Source: Rhyacichthys aspro (lineage: Eukaryota; Chordata; Actinopteri; Gobiiformes; Rhyacichthyidae). Taken from it: 64,000 nucleotides of DNA. The position numbers were made by a program, and so were the translations under genes. The stretch lies in contig CM072158.1 in the NCBI GenBank assembly GCA_036850595.1, positions 12,911,422 to 12,975,421 of the forward strand. The letters are read 5' to 3'. Numbering within the stretch: position 1 is the first letter of the stretch; every line of letters begins with the position of its first letter. Below the pieces are notes generated by a model that did no database searches, was not told the origin of the DNA, and saw only the letters and a program-made list of their open reading frames with translations. Shown here one piece after another: positions 23,584-36,800 of the stretch.

Positions 23584-23588
23584 ATTGG
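23584..23588 (-). promoter_or_regulatory. gstr CCAAT box
   Basis: CCAAT on the minus strand lies about 20 bp upstream of the TATA box, closer than usual but consistent with a compact promoter. Confidence 0.45.
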
Positions 23589-24238
23589 TGGAGTCAAGTC
23601 CCATCCCATTTTTTTTTTTTTTAGCAGAGCAGTAAAGACAAAATAGTTCACGCCCAGCTCAAACTACTGAAAAAACTTGTTCTTCTTTTTGTCTGTTTCA
23701 GAACAATTAAGATAAGATCTGTTTTGGGACCAAAAATAAAAAAACAAGCAAACTTATTCTGAAAATATATTCTTGTATGTAGTATCAAGTGGTTAACAGA
23801 TACACAAACTGGTAAAAGTGATAAGAAAACTCTCTTGCTTTGTATCAACAGTCTTTGAAATCAAGTATGTTTGTCAAGTAGCCTAGTCTTGGGCAAAATG
23901 TAAGCACAAAAGAAAAAGTAGCTCAACCCAGTTTCTGTTTTATAATAATATTTTTGTGCTTTATGTTTTACTTTTGTAATTACTTTTACAATTTGTGGTC
24001 TAGGCTGTTGATTTGCTCCTTAGGTACAGAAAACTCACAATGACTCAGCATTTTTGATTCACCTCATATCGCCCTGTGGAGGAAACCGGTTAAGCCACCA
24101 TTAAGCTATCAATTGAAGATGTGACAGTTTTCTTTGCATGCGATATCAGAGCTTTACCTTACATTTTAGATGACCAAACACTGACTTGCATTCTTAAATG
24201 CATTTGTCTAATGAAAATTAAATGTGTCTGTCAATATG

Positions 24239-24640
24239 TTTTGTCTTGTTGGGTGTAAGTAAGGAGTCATGTTACATACTACCTGCTTTTATCATGGTTT
24301 GCATTAGCAGAAAACTCATCATGACTGTGCACTTTTGATAATAAATCACAACAAGTAGGCTGCATCAGATATGGATTTACAAGAAAGCAACCTCCATCAC
24401 TAGATCATAGGTATAACCTAACTTGATTCAAAACGGTTTAGACTAAATTTGCAGGGTTTCTACAATATAACATGATTGGAGCAAATGTCTGAACTTATTG
24501 CACTCCATGCAGACAGTTTTGTTTTTTCCACAAATTGTGCTTTTTGATAAAAATCTCTATTCTTAAAGGATGTACACAAGTAAGACAGTTCAACAAACTC
24601 AAACATATAATCTCTAAAAACACTTCACTTACTTAAAAAA
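24239..24640. repeat. Copy A of a direct duplication flanking txnl4a
   Basis: Matches 26697-27090 in the same orientation with scattered differences. Shared blocks include GCATTAGCAGAAAACTCATC, GCAACCTCCATCACTA followed by GATCATAGGTATAACCT-type text, TTATTGCACTCCAT, AATTGTGCTTTTTG and AAACACTTCACT. Copy A has roughly 80 bp in the middle that copy B lacks. A short, weaker related piece occurs near 24028-24062. Confidence 0.85.
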
Positions 24641-25131
24641 CACTTAAAAAATAAAATAAAAAATAGTACAAGCGTTCTTCCTTCGTTTGATGTCCGCGTA
24701 TGTTTAAAGTTTATTTGGGTTCATATCTGTCGCTTTTTCGATGACGCTGTTGATGCGACGGACGGATCCCCAGTAGTGGTCCGGTCTTAAGTGTTGGCTG
24801 TTATATTTAATTAATCGCAAATTTAGAATAAAAACGATACATTCGCAAATATTAGTTATTCTATAACATAAAGAGGTAAGTGTTTCCAAGATAATATTTA
24901 ATTTTGGTCTCGTGAGATGACTTACTTTACTTTCCAGACTTTTCTTTGGCTAACATTAGCTAACCATACTACATGTGCACAAGCTAACAACCCCGTATTG
25001 ACTGTTACAGCGACTAAGCGCAACACGAATGATTTTTGTAAAACTGCACTGTCGTTTTTTAAAGGTTATCCTAAATATCACATTTCGTGCTTTTTTTGTT
25101 TTTGATTGGGAACGGGCAAAACAGAGGCAAG
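24641..25131 (+). promoter_or_regulatory. txnl4a promoter region and 5' UTR
   Basis: This DNA lies directly before the txnl4a start codon. The part near 24720-24790 has several CpGs (CGATGACGCTGTTGATGCGA), as expected of a housekeeping promoter. No TATA box was seen. The exact start site is unknown. Confidence 0.4.
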
Positions 25132-26229
25132 ATGTCGTACATGCTACCACATCTTCACAACGGCTGGCAAGTTGACCAAGCCATTTTATCAGAGGAAGAC
25201 AGAGTTCTTGTCATTCGTTTTGGTCACGACTGGGACCCGACATGCATGAAAATGGACGAAGTACTTTACAGCATCGCCGAAAAGGTACGAGAATGACCTA
25301 ACGTTAACGCACAGCTTCAACGGTTGAGGATGTTAGCCATTAGCATTAGCCGCCAACCACCGCAATCCCGTTGTTTTGCTACAGTAGTAATCAAAGTGCC
25401 TCAATAGCGACACGCATTGGTTTGATGTTACACTTCCACAGTATATTTTTAAGTAATCTCATCCAAGCAGTTGTGATGTAAGTGGATTTTTACCTGTTTG
25501 AGGTATCTACACGCTGTGATGTACGACTTCAGCCAAACCACCGGAGCGTAGATTCAATAACGGCTGGACACAGATGAGACGTTAAAATTTAATTTGAATC
25601 CAAACAGATGATGTCATGAGAGCAACAGTAACCTTGAGAGATCAAGATGGAAGCACCAATAAAATCTAAACACCGATTTGTTTTTTATTTAATCTTTATC
25701 TCAAAAAAGCCTAAACTGTTTATTTATTAATGTTTAAAACTTAAACTGTGACGTGGTGTTAAAAATTCATTGATATTTCATAAGTTACTTTGATTTAAGT
25801 TAATAGCAATGGTTTATTAACTGTATGCCTGCCCTCTCTCAGGTGAAGAATTTTGCAGTCATCTATTTGGTGGACATCACAGAAGTACCAGACTTTAACA
25901 AGATGTACGAGTTGTACGATCCCTGCACTGTCATGTTCTTTTTTAGGTGAGACAACCACTGTCTTTAACCAGCACCAGTCTCTGTTGCAGACTAAATAAT
26001 AATATTTTGCCCTTATGATCTCTCCATTAATAATGAACACCATTATTTTTGTTGTAGGAACAAGCACATCATGATAGATTTGGGTACTGGAAACAACAAC
26101 AAGATCAACTGGACAATGGAGGACAAACAGGAAATGATAGACATTATTGAAACAGTGTACCGAGGAGCAAGAAAAGGACGAGGTCTGGTGGTTTCACCCA
26201 AGGATTACTCTACAAAATACAGATATTGA
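25132..26229 (+). CDS. txnl4a: Thioredoxin-like 4A, U5 snRNP 15-kDa protein (Dim1)
   Basis: Three exons (25132-25284, 25843-25946, 26058-26229) with GT-AG introns join to 429 nt and 142 aa, exactly the length of this extremely conserved family. The protein starts MSYMLPHLHNGWQVDQAILS and ends VSPKDYSTKYRY. It has a thioredoxin fold without the redox CxxC. Instead it has DPTCMKMDE (Cys38) and YDPCTVMFFFRNKH (Cys79), the two cysteines known in human Dim1. It is a component of the U5 and U4/U6.U5 snRNPs and is needed for pre-mRNA splicing in the nucleus. An AATAAA follows about 155 bp after the stop. Two related repeats flank the gene. Confidence 0.98.
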
Positions 26230-26383
26230 TTTTTTTTTCCTCTTTTTTGGTTCGTTTGTTTGTTTGTTTTTATGAGGACACACCAGTGATGCCATCTGGA
26301 CAATATAGTATAATATCTCTAGCTTATAGTAAGGTCTTTCATGTGTTATTTTGTTGTACTTTGCAACCCCATTTAACTGTTGT

Positions 26384-26389
26384 AATAAA
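26384..26389 (+). terminator. txnl4a polyadenylation signal
   Basis: AATAAA lies about 155 bp after the stop codon and is followed by T- and GT-rich sequence. Confidence 0.75.
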
Positions 26390-26696
26390 CATTGTGTTTT
26401 TACATCCTGATAAATTATTCTCTGTAAAATTGCATGTTGTTTCTTTTTGTTTCCCCTTTCTTTTCATGTCAATCCTGCCGCGTCCATATGCAGTAAAAGT
26501 ACAGTCATGACATTCCATATCTGTTCCATCAGATGGAGCCAGATATTAGTCACAGTTGTCACATAGAGTTCAACCTATGAAATGACATAACCATTAAATT
26601 AAACATGAATATACATTATGTTTACCAAAAATGTTTTAACTTTTCTGGTAGTGTAACATATAAAGTGAGATGTTTGTGATAGTCATATGAACTATT

Positions 26697-27090
26697 TGTT
26701 TTGTTGGGTGTAGGTAATGTGTCATGTTATCTACTACCTGCTTTCATTATGATTTGCATTAGCAGAAAACTCATCATGACTTTGCACTTTTGACCGATAT
26801 ACGAATTCACAATTCGCATTAGCCTACATCAGATGCGGATCTACAAGAAGGCAACCTCCATCACTACATCATAGGTATAACCTGACATAATTCAAAACTT
26901 ATTGCACTCCATTAAGGATCAGTTTTGTTTTTGTTTTTTTATGTGTTTTTTGTTTGTTTTTTTTGGGGGTTTTTTTTACAAAATTGTGCTTTTTGTTAAA
27001 ATCTTTATTCTTAAATCATGCACACTGGTCAGTTAGTTCACCAGACTTAAACATGTCATTTCTACAAACACTTCACTCTAAAAAATAAAA
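26697..27090. repeat. Copy B of a direct duplication flanking txnl4a
   Basis: The partner of 24239-24640. It lacks about 80 bp of the middle of copy A and has gained T-rich runs (about 26930-26980). Both copies read in the same direction, on either side of the gene. Confidence 0.85.
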
Positions 27091-30000
27091 TGTCCCCATT
27101 TTTTCACAGATTTTGATTTAGTAAAACCAGGGGTATTACTCTGCAAAGTACCCCACTCTTGGGTCCACTGTGTATCTTGTGGATTAAGGAAGTGCCTGTG
27201 TGCTTGCTGACACATGGTTCAGGAAGTTCCTTCCTGTAGGTGCCAGACACATATCACTCTAACGAAAGCGATTTCACTATCATCAGTGGCAGTAGATCTG
27301 TGAGCAGACAGCAGGAGGATTAGTGTACATAAAACAGGAAAAGAAAGCAAAAATGGCAGACTTAGGAGGTGAGCAGATATTTGCCTTAGTTTATCCATCA
27401 TCTGTCTACTTCAGCATTCGCAGCTTCCAATAAGCAGACCCTCCTCAGGAGACAATTTGTAGAGTGATAGATGGAGTGAAAAGGGACAGATTGTCCAGCT
27501 AAGTCTCTTTGACTGTGAGTTTTCCTCTCCAGAGAACAAAGCCTGATCCCAGACTTCATCATTTCTAAGTAAAACAAGTGGGGAGCCAGCAGTCTCAGAA
27601 AGTGTCTGAAGGCAATTCACTTTTCTTCTATATTGTTAAACTACTTTCACCTTGAAAGTACGATTACCTTTACCATGTCTGTCAGAATATTCTTTAGTGA
27701 ACATGTTGATTGGGCTGAAGGGAATAACTAGGCCAATAAATACTGCAATTGCCCTGGGAATAGTGATGTAATATATTAGACTAGTATATAAAACAGTTAT
27801 TAATGGTCTCATTGTGGAAATAATGTTTTTTTGATTGTAGGACTTTATTACACAAGCACTAGCAAATCGGTCTTTGAGTTTATTATTTGAGGTGAAACTG
27901 TACATGTCCTAATTATCAGGCACTGGTTTTGATCTTGACCCGGGTTTAGTCCTTCAGTAAACTGTTTCAAGTTCAACAAAAAGTAGAAAACAGGACAGAT
28001 TTACTAACACGCACATGGTGATGAATCTCTTAAATATTGCGATGGGATTCAATGGTGTGCAAATATCCTTCTCTTCCATTAAAGTCCAGCCTGCTGTGCT
28101 GTCCCTGCAGGGCCTATGTGGACTGGTATTGTGCTATTGGCTCCATACACAGCATGAGGTCGAAGGGCGCCTCCATTGGCCCATTATAATTCACATTATC
28201 ATGCATTGTTGTTCCTTATTAATGTTAATCAGCTCAGCCTCCAAGCGATAGAGAGGTCTGGATAACAAAGTGTTACTGTCTAGACATGTGTGGACATGAT
28301 ATGTTTTACAGAAATGTGTCTTTTCCACATTGAGAGGGGAAGAAAGACTGAAAAAATGACTTCTCTTGTTTGACATTTGACTGGATAAGTACCCAACATG
28401 GGAAAGGGATGCCAGTCATGGGAGACTCAACCCTAGCTGTACAGCTTTTGGCATTGATGCAAATAAACAAGCAAACAATGCATCAGTCATCCTTGTTTAC
28501 CTAGTTAAAGATGTTTGTTCTGCGTCACTCTCCTCTCATTCATTTTGTTGAACTAGAGCCTCGACAAAGTCATTGTGAAAGTCAGCTTTGATTACCGTCT
28601 TATTTTTACTCTCTGACTAAATGAAACACAGTGAATGTATTTGAGGACTCCATCATGTTATGAGTTGTTTATTGGGTGAGTTTAGGCCAGTCTTTAATTG
28701 TTTTAGGGTTTTATACTATTTTAGACTATTACTGTCCCATACAGCCAAAATGTATTCAATCAAACAATACATTTAAGAATTTGTCTTGGTTTTGAGATAA
28801 CTTCACAATGGTATTTTTTTCAATTAGCCTCGAGTTAAAAAATATATATACAGCTTTGTAACTTAAAATGATTTCAAATGAAAATATAAATGGATACCAA
28901 TTTGCCATGAAGGAATAACTGCATCCCTATTCTTGTCCTTCAACTTTCCCGTCACATAAACTCCATCTGTCCTCTTGGCTTACATCACAGCCTCTTTACA
29001 TAACTGGCACTGGGGAGAACTCCTGAGTCCTTTCTCTTTTTTTGACACATTTGATTGCTTAATATCTTCAAAGACTATGGTTAGAAAATGTGATGGTGAT
29101 ATAGATAGTGACAGCCTTATCTCTGAAACTCACTCACAAATCCAAGAGTTTATTTATGCTGCTTATATGTCTTCTTCTTTCTATGATCTCCTTACTCACG
29201 CAGGCTGAATGGTGGAATTGGGCCCCATGGGTAAATTAGTCAGTGAAAATGAGCCACTGCCTACAGGTTTGTGGAGATTAACAAGAGCAGATGTTTTATA
29301 CAGATAAAGGGATACAAACATGAAAAGGCCTCAAAAATAAACCATTCCCCATCTGCGTAGAAGCTGACACACGTAGCAGCCTGGTGTTATGTTGGTTGAA
29401 ATCCTTCTTGCTTCTGCTTCCTGGTACACGAAGGGCCCTATGACTAAATGGATTTGCATGTTTCTTTGTGAATCAGTCCCAAAGGGGTGTCATGGCTCCA
29501 TCAGGGACCAAATGCGAGGTCTGTTTACCTAAATTGAGACAGATAGAGGTACACAAAGCACAAACAGGGGGGTGGGAGGCGCTGGTGCAGTTTACAAACA
29601 CACATGGATCACATGAGGGTTCTCTCTACTTCATTCATGACAGCCAGCTCCATTCACAAGCTCCGAGCCCCAATTAGCACCTAGCCAGTGTCCAGGAGGT
29701 GCGACACTGAGAAATACTACAGCTGTACCAACCCAGGCTGCAAACACACTGGCCACAGGGGGAGATTGGGAACAGTTACCATCATTTTTTTTTTTTAAAG
29801 CCACAGGATTACCCCCTAAATTAACCTATACTTAACCAACCTTATCCCATTGGTGGTCACAGGATGGAGAAGGAGGAGGACAAAGGTGCACAAAAGGTTC
29901 TGCTATATGATTTGCCAGGTTGAAGTATTTTTATTTTACATTACATACTAGATATTTTACAAACAGACAAAAAAAAAAAGTAAATGCTGTTCAGTTTTCT

Positions 30001-33000
30001 CTTGGTGGTGCCTCTAACCACTATAATAAGCTTCCTGCCATAGCCTGTTGTGGTCATGTACATCACATAACAGCTATATAGGCCTACACTAAAAAAAACA
30101 TTTGACTGCTTAAAATATCTTTTGGTTTGCTAAAAGATTTACATAATATTTTGTTAGCATTGTCTTTTCGGTGCTTATCTTTTTATTTTGAAACAATCTA
30201 TCACAGAACATGGCAAGGTCATTGTTCGCAAAGAGGCACAATTTGTGTTGATGGAGAAAAATCGAGTAACCCTTGGTTTAAGTGAATTGTGCCCAAATAT
30301 GGGGCAAAGATGGAATGATCACTACAAAATAAAGATACCCCCGGTGCATGAGTAAGAATTGATTGCCTCAAATTGAATCAAAACTGCCACTTGTCACTCA
30401 AAAGCCTGAAAACACCACATCCCCATCGCCTTCCCCCATCCATTGTCATCCCTTGTTGTGGAGTGCTCCTCAAAGCCCCACATCATTTCCTTTCTGCTCG
30501 CGTTAAAGTCACTGCTCCCTACCTGCCTGTCTGCGCTGGTACAGCCCCCTCGCCTCACTCCTGTCAATGCATTTTGCCCTTATAAGGAGAGAGCACAGGC
30601 AGACTGTACTAACGGCATGAGCTCGGCGGGGGTGTTGTGAGGGCAGGGAGACCACAGCCAGTGTTAATGGCGCTCTGAGATGCAGCGAGGAGGATGGATG
30701 CGGAGAAGGGGTGGGAGGTGCTGAGCAACCACACTTCTGTCAATGACTCCGAAATACGATGACAGAAATAGGCACAGGAGAGGAGGAAGAGAGGATGCTG
30801 TTAGGACAGGTTTAGGGCCGAGTATAGTTGTGTTAGGGAGAGCTCATGCATACTAATAGTGTTTATTTGTTTTCTTTGAGTCATCATGTTTTTCAGATGC
30901 AAGATTTTTGCCTGAAACTACAGTGGGCTCACAACACACAAGTGAAACCTCATCAGTGACACATAAATAGAAATAAATGCTTATGGAAATGTTTCTGTTT
31001 ATAGTACATAGTTTTACATATTTTACTGTAAGGTGGGCCGAAAGGTTAAAAAAAAAAAAAAAAAAACATAAAAAGATGACACAATCCGAGAAGATGGGTG
31101 TATACAAAGGTCAAACATTTTGTGTAGATTAAATGCACAGTGATTTTGTATTTGCCTGGTTCTCAAATGTAAATTTTATTTTAAAAATCTATTTTGTGAA
31201 TCTTTCTTTCTTTGTGAAAAGTTCTAATTCTACCTTGTTGTACATTTCTTTTCATACTAAACTGGAAAACACTCCCTTTTAGAGTTTAAACCCAGTTTCA
31301 GACCACATACTGTACAGCTCCACTTTTCCTGCAATGCCAAGCCACATAACAACTGACCTGAAAATATAATAGAGACTATATAAATAATCTAAGGTGCTCC
31401 ACATTTGCCTGAAATGCTCAGGTGTTAATATTTCAACAATACACATTTAATACATTTGCCAGCACCAGTTGTTTAGTGGTATTTGTACATGTGTTCACAT
31501 TTAACAGGCATACAGAATCTTACTTAATAGTAATTCATTAGATCATTTCAAATGGAATAAACTTTGATAATGTTTGTATAAAATGAAGTACTATATACAC
31601 AGAAGCTTATGCAAATGACTCACTCGCCATCCTCCCTTGGTATCCTTGGTTACGAGTTATTAATCCATTCAGTGTTGCTCTACTGCAGAGACGGCATCTT
31701 ACAGAGCATTATCCAGATCATCCGATGATCATGTATCTCAGTTGGAGTCTCTGTTATGTGTATGCAATAAGTGTAAGGATTTGACAGTGAAGAGGGTTAA
31801 GTTGGCTGGAATAAAGGCGCTGTGGTGAGATATAAAGGTCTGGGGCCAGAAGTTATGAGCATATTTGTGAAAAGGTCTATGTTTAGTATTTGGTAGGAAT
31901 AATGCATAAAAGGCATACAGTAAATGCTCCTATGTAGCAAGTGATCCTAACAAACAGAGATAACTTGATAAATGATTGGGGAAATAAACTAAAGAGGGTC
32001 TGGAAAAAGAGAATCAGTAGGGTAAAGTCTTTAATATGTAGCCTACATAACAGAAATGGGACATAATATGTACAGAGTACACATGTTGATAGCAAACAGA
32101 AACAGAGATGTTTATAAAGGTATAAATATATTAAATAAAGATAAAAAATTTAAAAAACAATGGAAAATTGAACTATATAATAAAATGTTAGATATCACAG
32201 AAACAAGAATCAAGGTCAGGTGATACCGACAATAGAAGCTACTTATAAGCTACTTATAGTCAGGAGTAACCACAATACAGGAGGGAACTTACTCTGCAGG
32301 AGGCAATGTTAGGGTTAAATGTCTACCATACATTCATGTTGCGTATTTAAGATGGTAATATTCACAGTACAGATGCCACAGTGGCTGAAATCTGGGAGTG
32401 ATGGATGAGGGATGAGAATTGTGTTAGAACAGAAAATAATTTACTCCATTTCCAGTCACACGGGTGGCCTGCCACACTGCTCTGAGTACAGGATCACCAG
32501 ACAATAGATATTCTGTTCTCCACACAAACACAGTTTAATCATGGCTCATTTAATCATGCCCTTTGTCCATGCTACAGGCCCGAAGTTAGGGTCCCCAGTA
32601 AGAAATTTCACCAGCAATTCTTACTGAATGACAGAGTGAGAAATGTGTACAGCATCTGGGTCTCTTCATCAAAACAACACAGCTTAATATGTTAAAATGA
32701 TAAGCAAGTATGTACAGACAGTGGAGTAAATTTTTCTTTCCTTGCTTTCCTGTAAATGCTAACATATCCACCTGGGCAGTATACACTATACTCTCATCAA
32801 TATGTCAAACCATTGTTGTACTTGTCACTTGAAATGGCAGTCAGACAGTCATCTGTTCTTTTCATTTTGTGCATAGCGCCAAATACTAAAAATATAATTT
32901 GTACTTTTCATATTGTAACAAAGTGTACATACTGAGTGGTTGGTGCTTACTACTGCAGTAATCAACTGTTTAAATAAGTGTTTTACTGTAATGTTTAGAA

Positions 33001-33530
33001 AATGTACAAGAGTACAGTATTAGATGTAGTCTTCAATTTTAAAACAAGCCTTCTTCACTTTGGCAGTACATTATGCAGATTCTGATTATATTTGAATAGA
33101 TTCTGTAATGTGATCAACAGAGCTTGTGCTTCAGAAACAAACGTTGACTTGACTTCCTCTGAGCCTCTCACTCTAGTGTAGTAAATATGTGCAGGCCACA
33201 TCACATGTGAGTTTCCTTCTCCTGTGCAGTGCTGGAGCTGCAGAAGATGCTCACACTCACCCACACACTGTGCAAAAAATACCTCGATGCACATCCTTCC
33301 TCACATGATTCATTTCTCTCTGTGTGGACAGAGACAAGTCAGGCCTCTGCAAGACAATGTCAAACACTATTTCACTGACATCACACACAACACAGAGAGG
33401 TGCCCCCTCCCTCACTGCCAGCAGGCCTGTGGTAAATGTTGGGCGAGGGGGAAGGGGGTGTTTTGAGGACATGAGGGGTGTGTTGGGGGTCTTTGTGAGA
33501 CACAGAGGTGGGAGGAGGAGGGGGCACACA
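27091..33530. other. Gene-free intergenic DNA
   Basis: No coding exon or transposon was recognised. A non-repetitive block at 28080-28250 contains TTATTAATGTTAATCAGC-type homeodomain text and could be a conserved element. A poly-A run of 19 is at 31048-31066. Open frames here are short and without domains. Confidence 0.4.
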
Positions 33531-33539
33531 GTGTTCTAT

Positions 33540-33890
33540 TTCTCATAGAGCAGCAGCTGCTGTGTTTAGTGCAGAGAGAGAGCAGGCGGCAGGGGGAGGG
33601 CTGAGTGGTATGAGGCGGTGCGTGTGCTCAGCGTTGAGGTGAATCCACAGCCCCTTCTATCTCACAAGCAGAACGGATCTACAGCCACCAAGAGCCACCA
33701 AAACAACAGGGAACCTCTACTTCCTCTTTCTTCTTTCTGCTTCATTGTTCATTTGGCGCTACATCCTTGTGTCTGTTTGGCATCTTTCTGCCCTTTGTCC
33801 TCCTCTTTTGTTCCCTGCATCCATCTGTGCTTCAGCTCAGAGAAGGAAGGAGTCAGAGGCATCATCCTCCCTCCTGCATGATCAGCCGGT
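33540..33890 (+). other. Candidate noncoding first exon of cyrib
   Basis: A GA/GC-rich stretch (GCAGAGAGAGAGCAGGCGGC) leads to a good donor-like site (CAGCCG|GTAAGC) at about 33888. It is the right kind of sequence for a leader exon, and cyrib family genes have long 5' introns, but nothing ties it to the gene directly. The open frame at 33618-33881 shows no known domain. Confidence 0.2.
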
Positions 33891-36800
33891 AAGCCAAATC
33901 TTCTGACTTTTTTGTTACGTTTTCAATAGAATAGATCCACCTTGGACAGTGTGAGCCGGCTGTGTTATGGATAAGGAGCTTTGGGAGGATGAATAGGATG
34001 CAAGCAGGGCAGAGGTTGGTACCAGCGGAAATGGGAGTAGTATGGGTCAGGAACCGCAGGTAAGTGTGGAGAGACTGTGTGTATTTCCCCTTGGGGATGG
34101 TCAACTGGGGCTTGTCCTCTTTGGCTGCAGTGTGGAGTGGTCACATCCACACAGTACACCCTCAGTCTCACTATTTGTGCGTGTGCTGGCAGGAATCCAT
34201 CAGAGGATGTACAGTACAAGCTCATGTGGGTTAATGCGTGTACATTTCCTGTGATGCATGCCGCGTTGGTCACGAGACATATGTGACCTAGAACCATTAC
34301 AGACAGTCCATGGATCATACATCACATTAGGGCATTCAAGTGTTTGGAGAACAATCAGGGAAAAATGCATGTCAGGAATGCATTTGAGATTGATTATCCC
34401 AGTAGTTGAGTTGGAGTCAAAGTGGTGTATGTTATATAGAGGTTTTTAAGTGAGCTATGAGCAAACCACTTGCTAAAAACAATAGCCCCAGATCGCTTGC
34501 TGATCAGAAAGGGGTGGGTGCATGCATGATGGAAAACAGGGAGGAGGGAATTGGGGAGAAAAACCTGAATGGAGGGATGAGTGAATGGGGCTTTTCGGGA
34601 GTGTTTCCTTTCTACAGATGTCAAAGATGTGCTGCATTCCAATGGAAGGTAGATGATGAAAGGGTAGAGCGGAAAGGGTGAAGGCATCGTATGACCATGT
34701 GACTCTGCAGGTCTTTGTGTGCGCAGCTCGAGGAAAGAAACGCACAGTGGAGGTGGATGAACTGCAAGGTGGAAAGAGAAAGTGGATGAAGGAGGGCGAT
34801 ACTGTCAATCCTTCTGATAATCTGCTCTGTATAATCTATGTGAGTAGATTAAGTCATGATTTACTGATATGTAACATGCACCTGAACAACATACAAGAGC
34901 ATTAGCCATTGTAATCAAACCTGGAGTACCAGTATTACATGACTGTTAAAAAAAAAAACCTTGTTAATGTGACCTCCTACTTAGAGTTGGCTTAAATTAA
35001 GTATTTACACCAATTGTGCTGGGCAAACATGGGGTGTTGCATGCGAATGTAAATGAACATGGCTGCCTCCACTAGATTTAACTGATTAAAAGTTATTCTT
35101 CTCTAAAAAAAAGCACATTTGAATAGTGATACTTTAGTAGACTAGACTAGATTTAATGGAAATACAGTTGTATCAATATAGTCTATGATAAATTATATTA
35201 AAACGAAAAGAAAAAAAAATTACTCCTGAAATCCTAATGTCAAAAAAGGACCATAGGAATAAAACAACAAACAATAGCAGTAATATGACAATAATAACAG
35301 AATGACAATGTAGTTTACAGAGGCATTGTCCTTACATGTGAATACTGCATATGGTTCATGTTTGAATGGATTAGCATAACTACACCTAAGCCTATATTTA
35401 TGTACTGTGTGGTTACTGCTGTGAGGTTATGTAGAGGCGCTGCTGTACACAGAGCTGTCACGAATCACTCATTAAAATGGACCCTTTTTGTGTCTGAACA
35501 CGCGGCACGCTTGACTAAAACATACATGCACAAGTGAGCTGTGTGTTCAGTGTGAGTCTGTGAGCTTTTTCAGTCTCAAACGGAACGGTGGCTGCTATGG
35601 TATTTACTCTGCTGTTGCTAGGACACTCCCTTTGAACATTTTACCCGAGCCGTTTGATTGGCCTGCTGCGATGATGCAAGATTCTCTCATCCCAAATCTT
35701 TCCTGAGCGCCCATAGAAACATGCCCGTCTGCATTTCCTCCTCTCCTCTCACTCCTCGGCTGTCACTCTTTGTCTTGCATCCACAGCGCTTTGTGGTTCA
35801 TTATCTCTTCCCATTCTTTCTTCGGCTCTAGTCGTACGTCTTGCTCCATCATGAGATGTTAATGGACTTCAAGCTCTTCTTCTTAGTCTGTTCTTTTCTA
35901 GCCGGCCTCCATCCTCTTGGTTTCTCCTGTCACTTCTGTAAAAATTGCGGTGACAGTATGTGCCGGTGTCTCCCGTTTGGCCACAGGATTAGTGCTTGCT
36001 GTTTCTCTATATGACGTCGGTACTGTCCATATGAGGCGTGGTATTTAAGCATATGTGAAAGTGACTGGGTTTGACAAGGCGGAAGATAGCACTAGGCCTG
36101 AGAGTGACACTGTGGAATACATTCCTATACTAGGAGCAAAAAAAAAAAAAAGGTAAATAGACAGGTAGTTTATTGTCCCTAAAACTGTGTAGAGTAAAAA
36201 TCATAATATACGTAATACGTAAGACAAGACATTCACACTAAAACACACAGTGTGAACAGTATACACTGTAAGTTTCTTCTGGAAGAAAAGCAAACTGATT
36301 AAAATCCAGCTTATCCAACTTTGTCTTTAATTAAAATTCACTAAAACAACACGCGGTGGCATTTGACATTTGACAATGATAATAAATAAAATCATACAGA
36401 GTATCAATAGATGAAGCAAGTACCATGTTTAAATCTGTATGCTATCTTTGCCTTGTGCAGTGAAACCATATTTACTTTTATTAATTTTAATCCATTTATT
36501 ACTTAGTTAGGTATTGTGGATAATATACATGCATTTCAATGAAAATCACTCACTCACTCATTCAATGCACAATGAAAATCTCTTTCATTACAAACCCTGT
36601 ATTGCTGTGTAAAACAAAGTGGAAGCGAATGTATCTGTAAACACACTACTACCAGTTTGAAACATACTCAAAATCTTGCAGGTATGTAATATTCACCTGG
36701 AATTCCTTAAGACTGTGCCTTTAATTAATTGTATCTTTATGTTCAACCTCAGTCGAAGTTCAGTGACATAAAAAAACAGATTTTTGGAAGAAAAGGGATG

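Noticed and set aside
33257..34808. Cluster of 70-117 aa frames on both strands
   Set aside because: No domains and no conserved start. The stretch looks like intron or 5' flank of cyrib.
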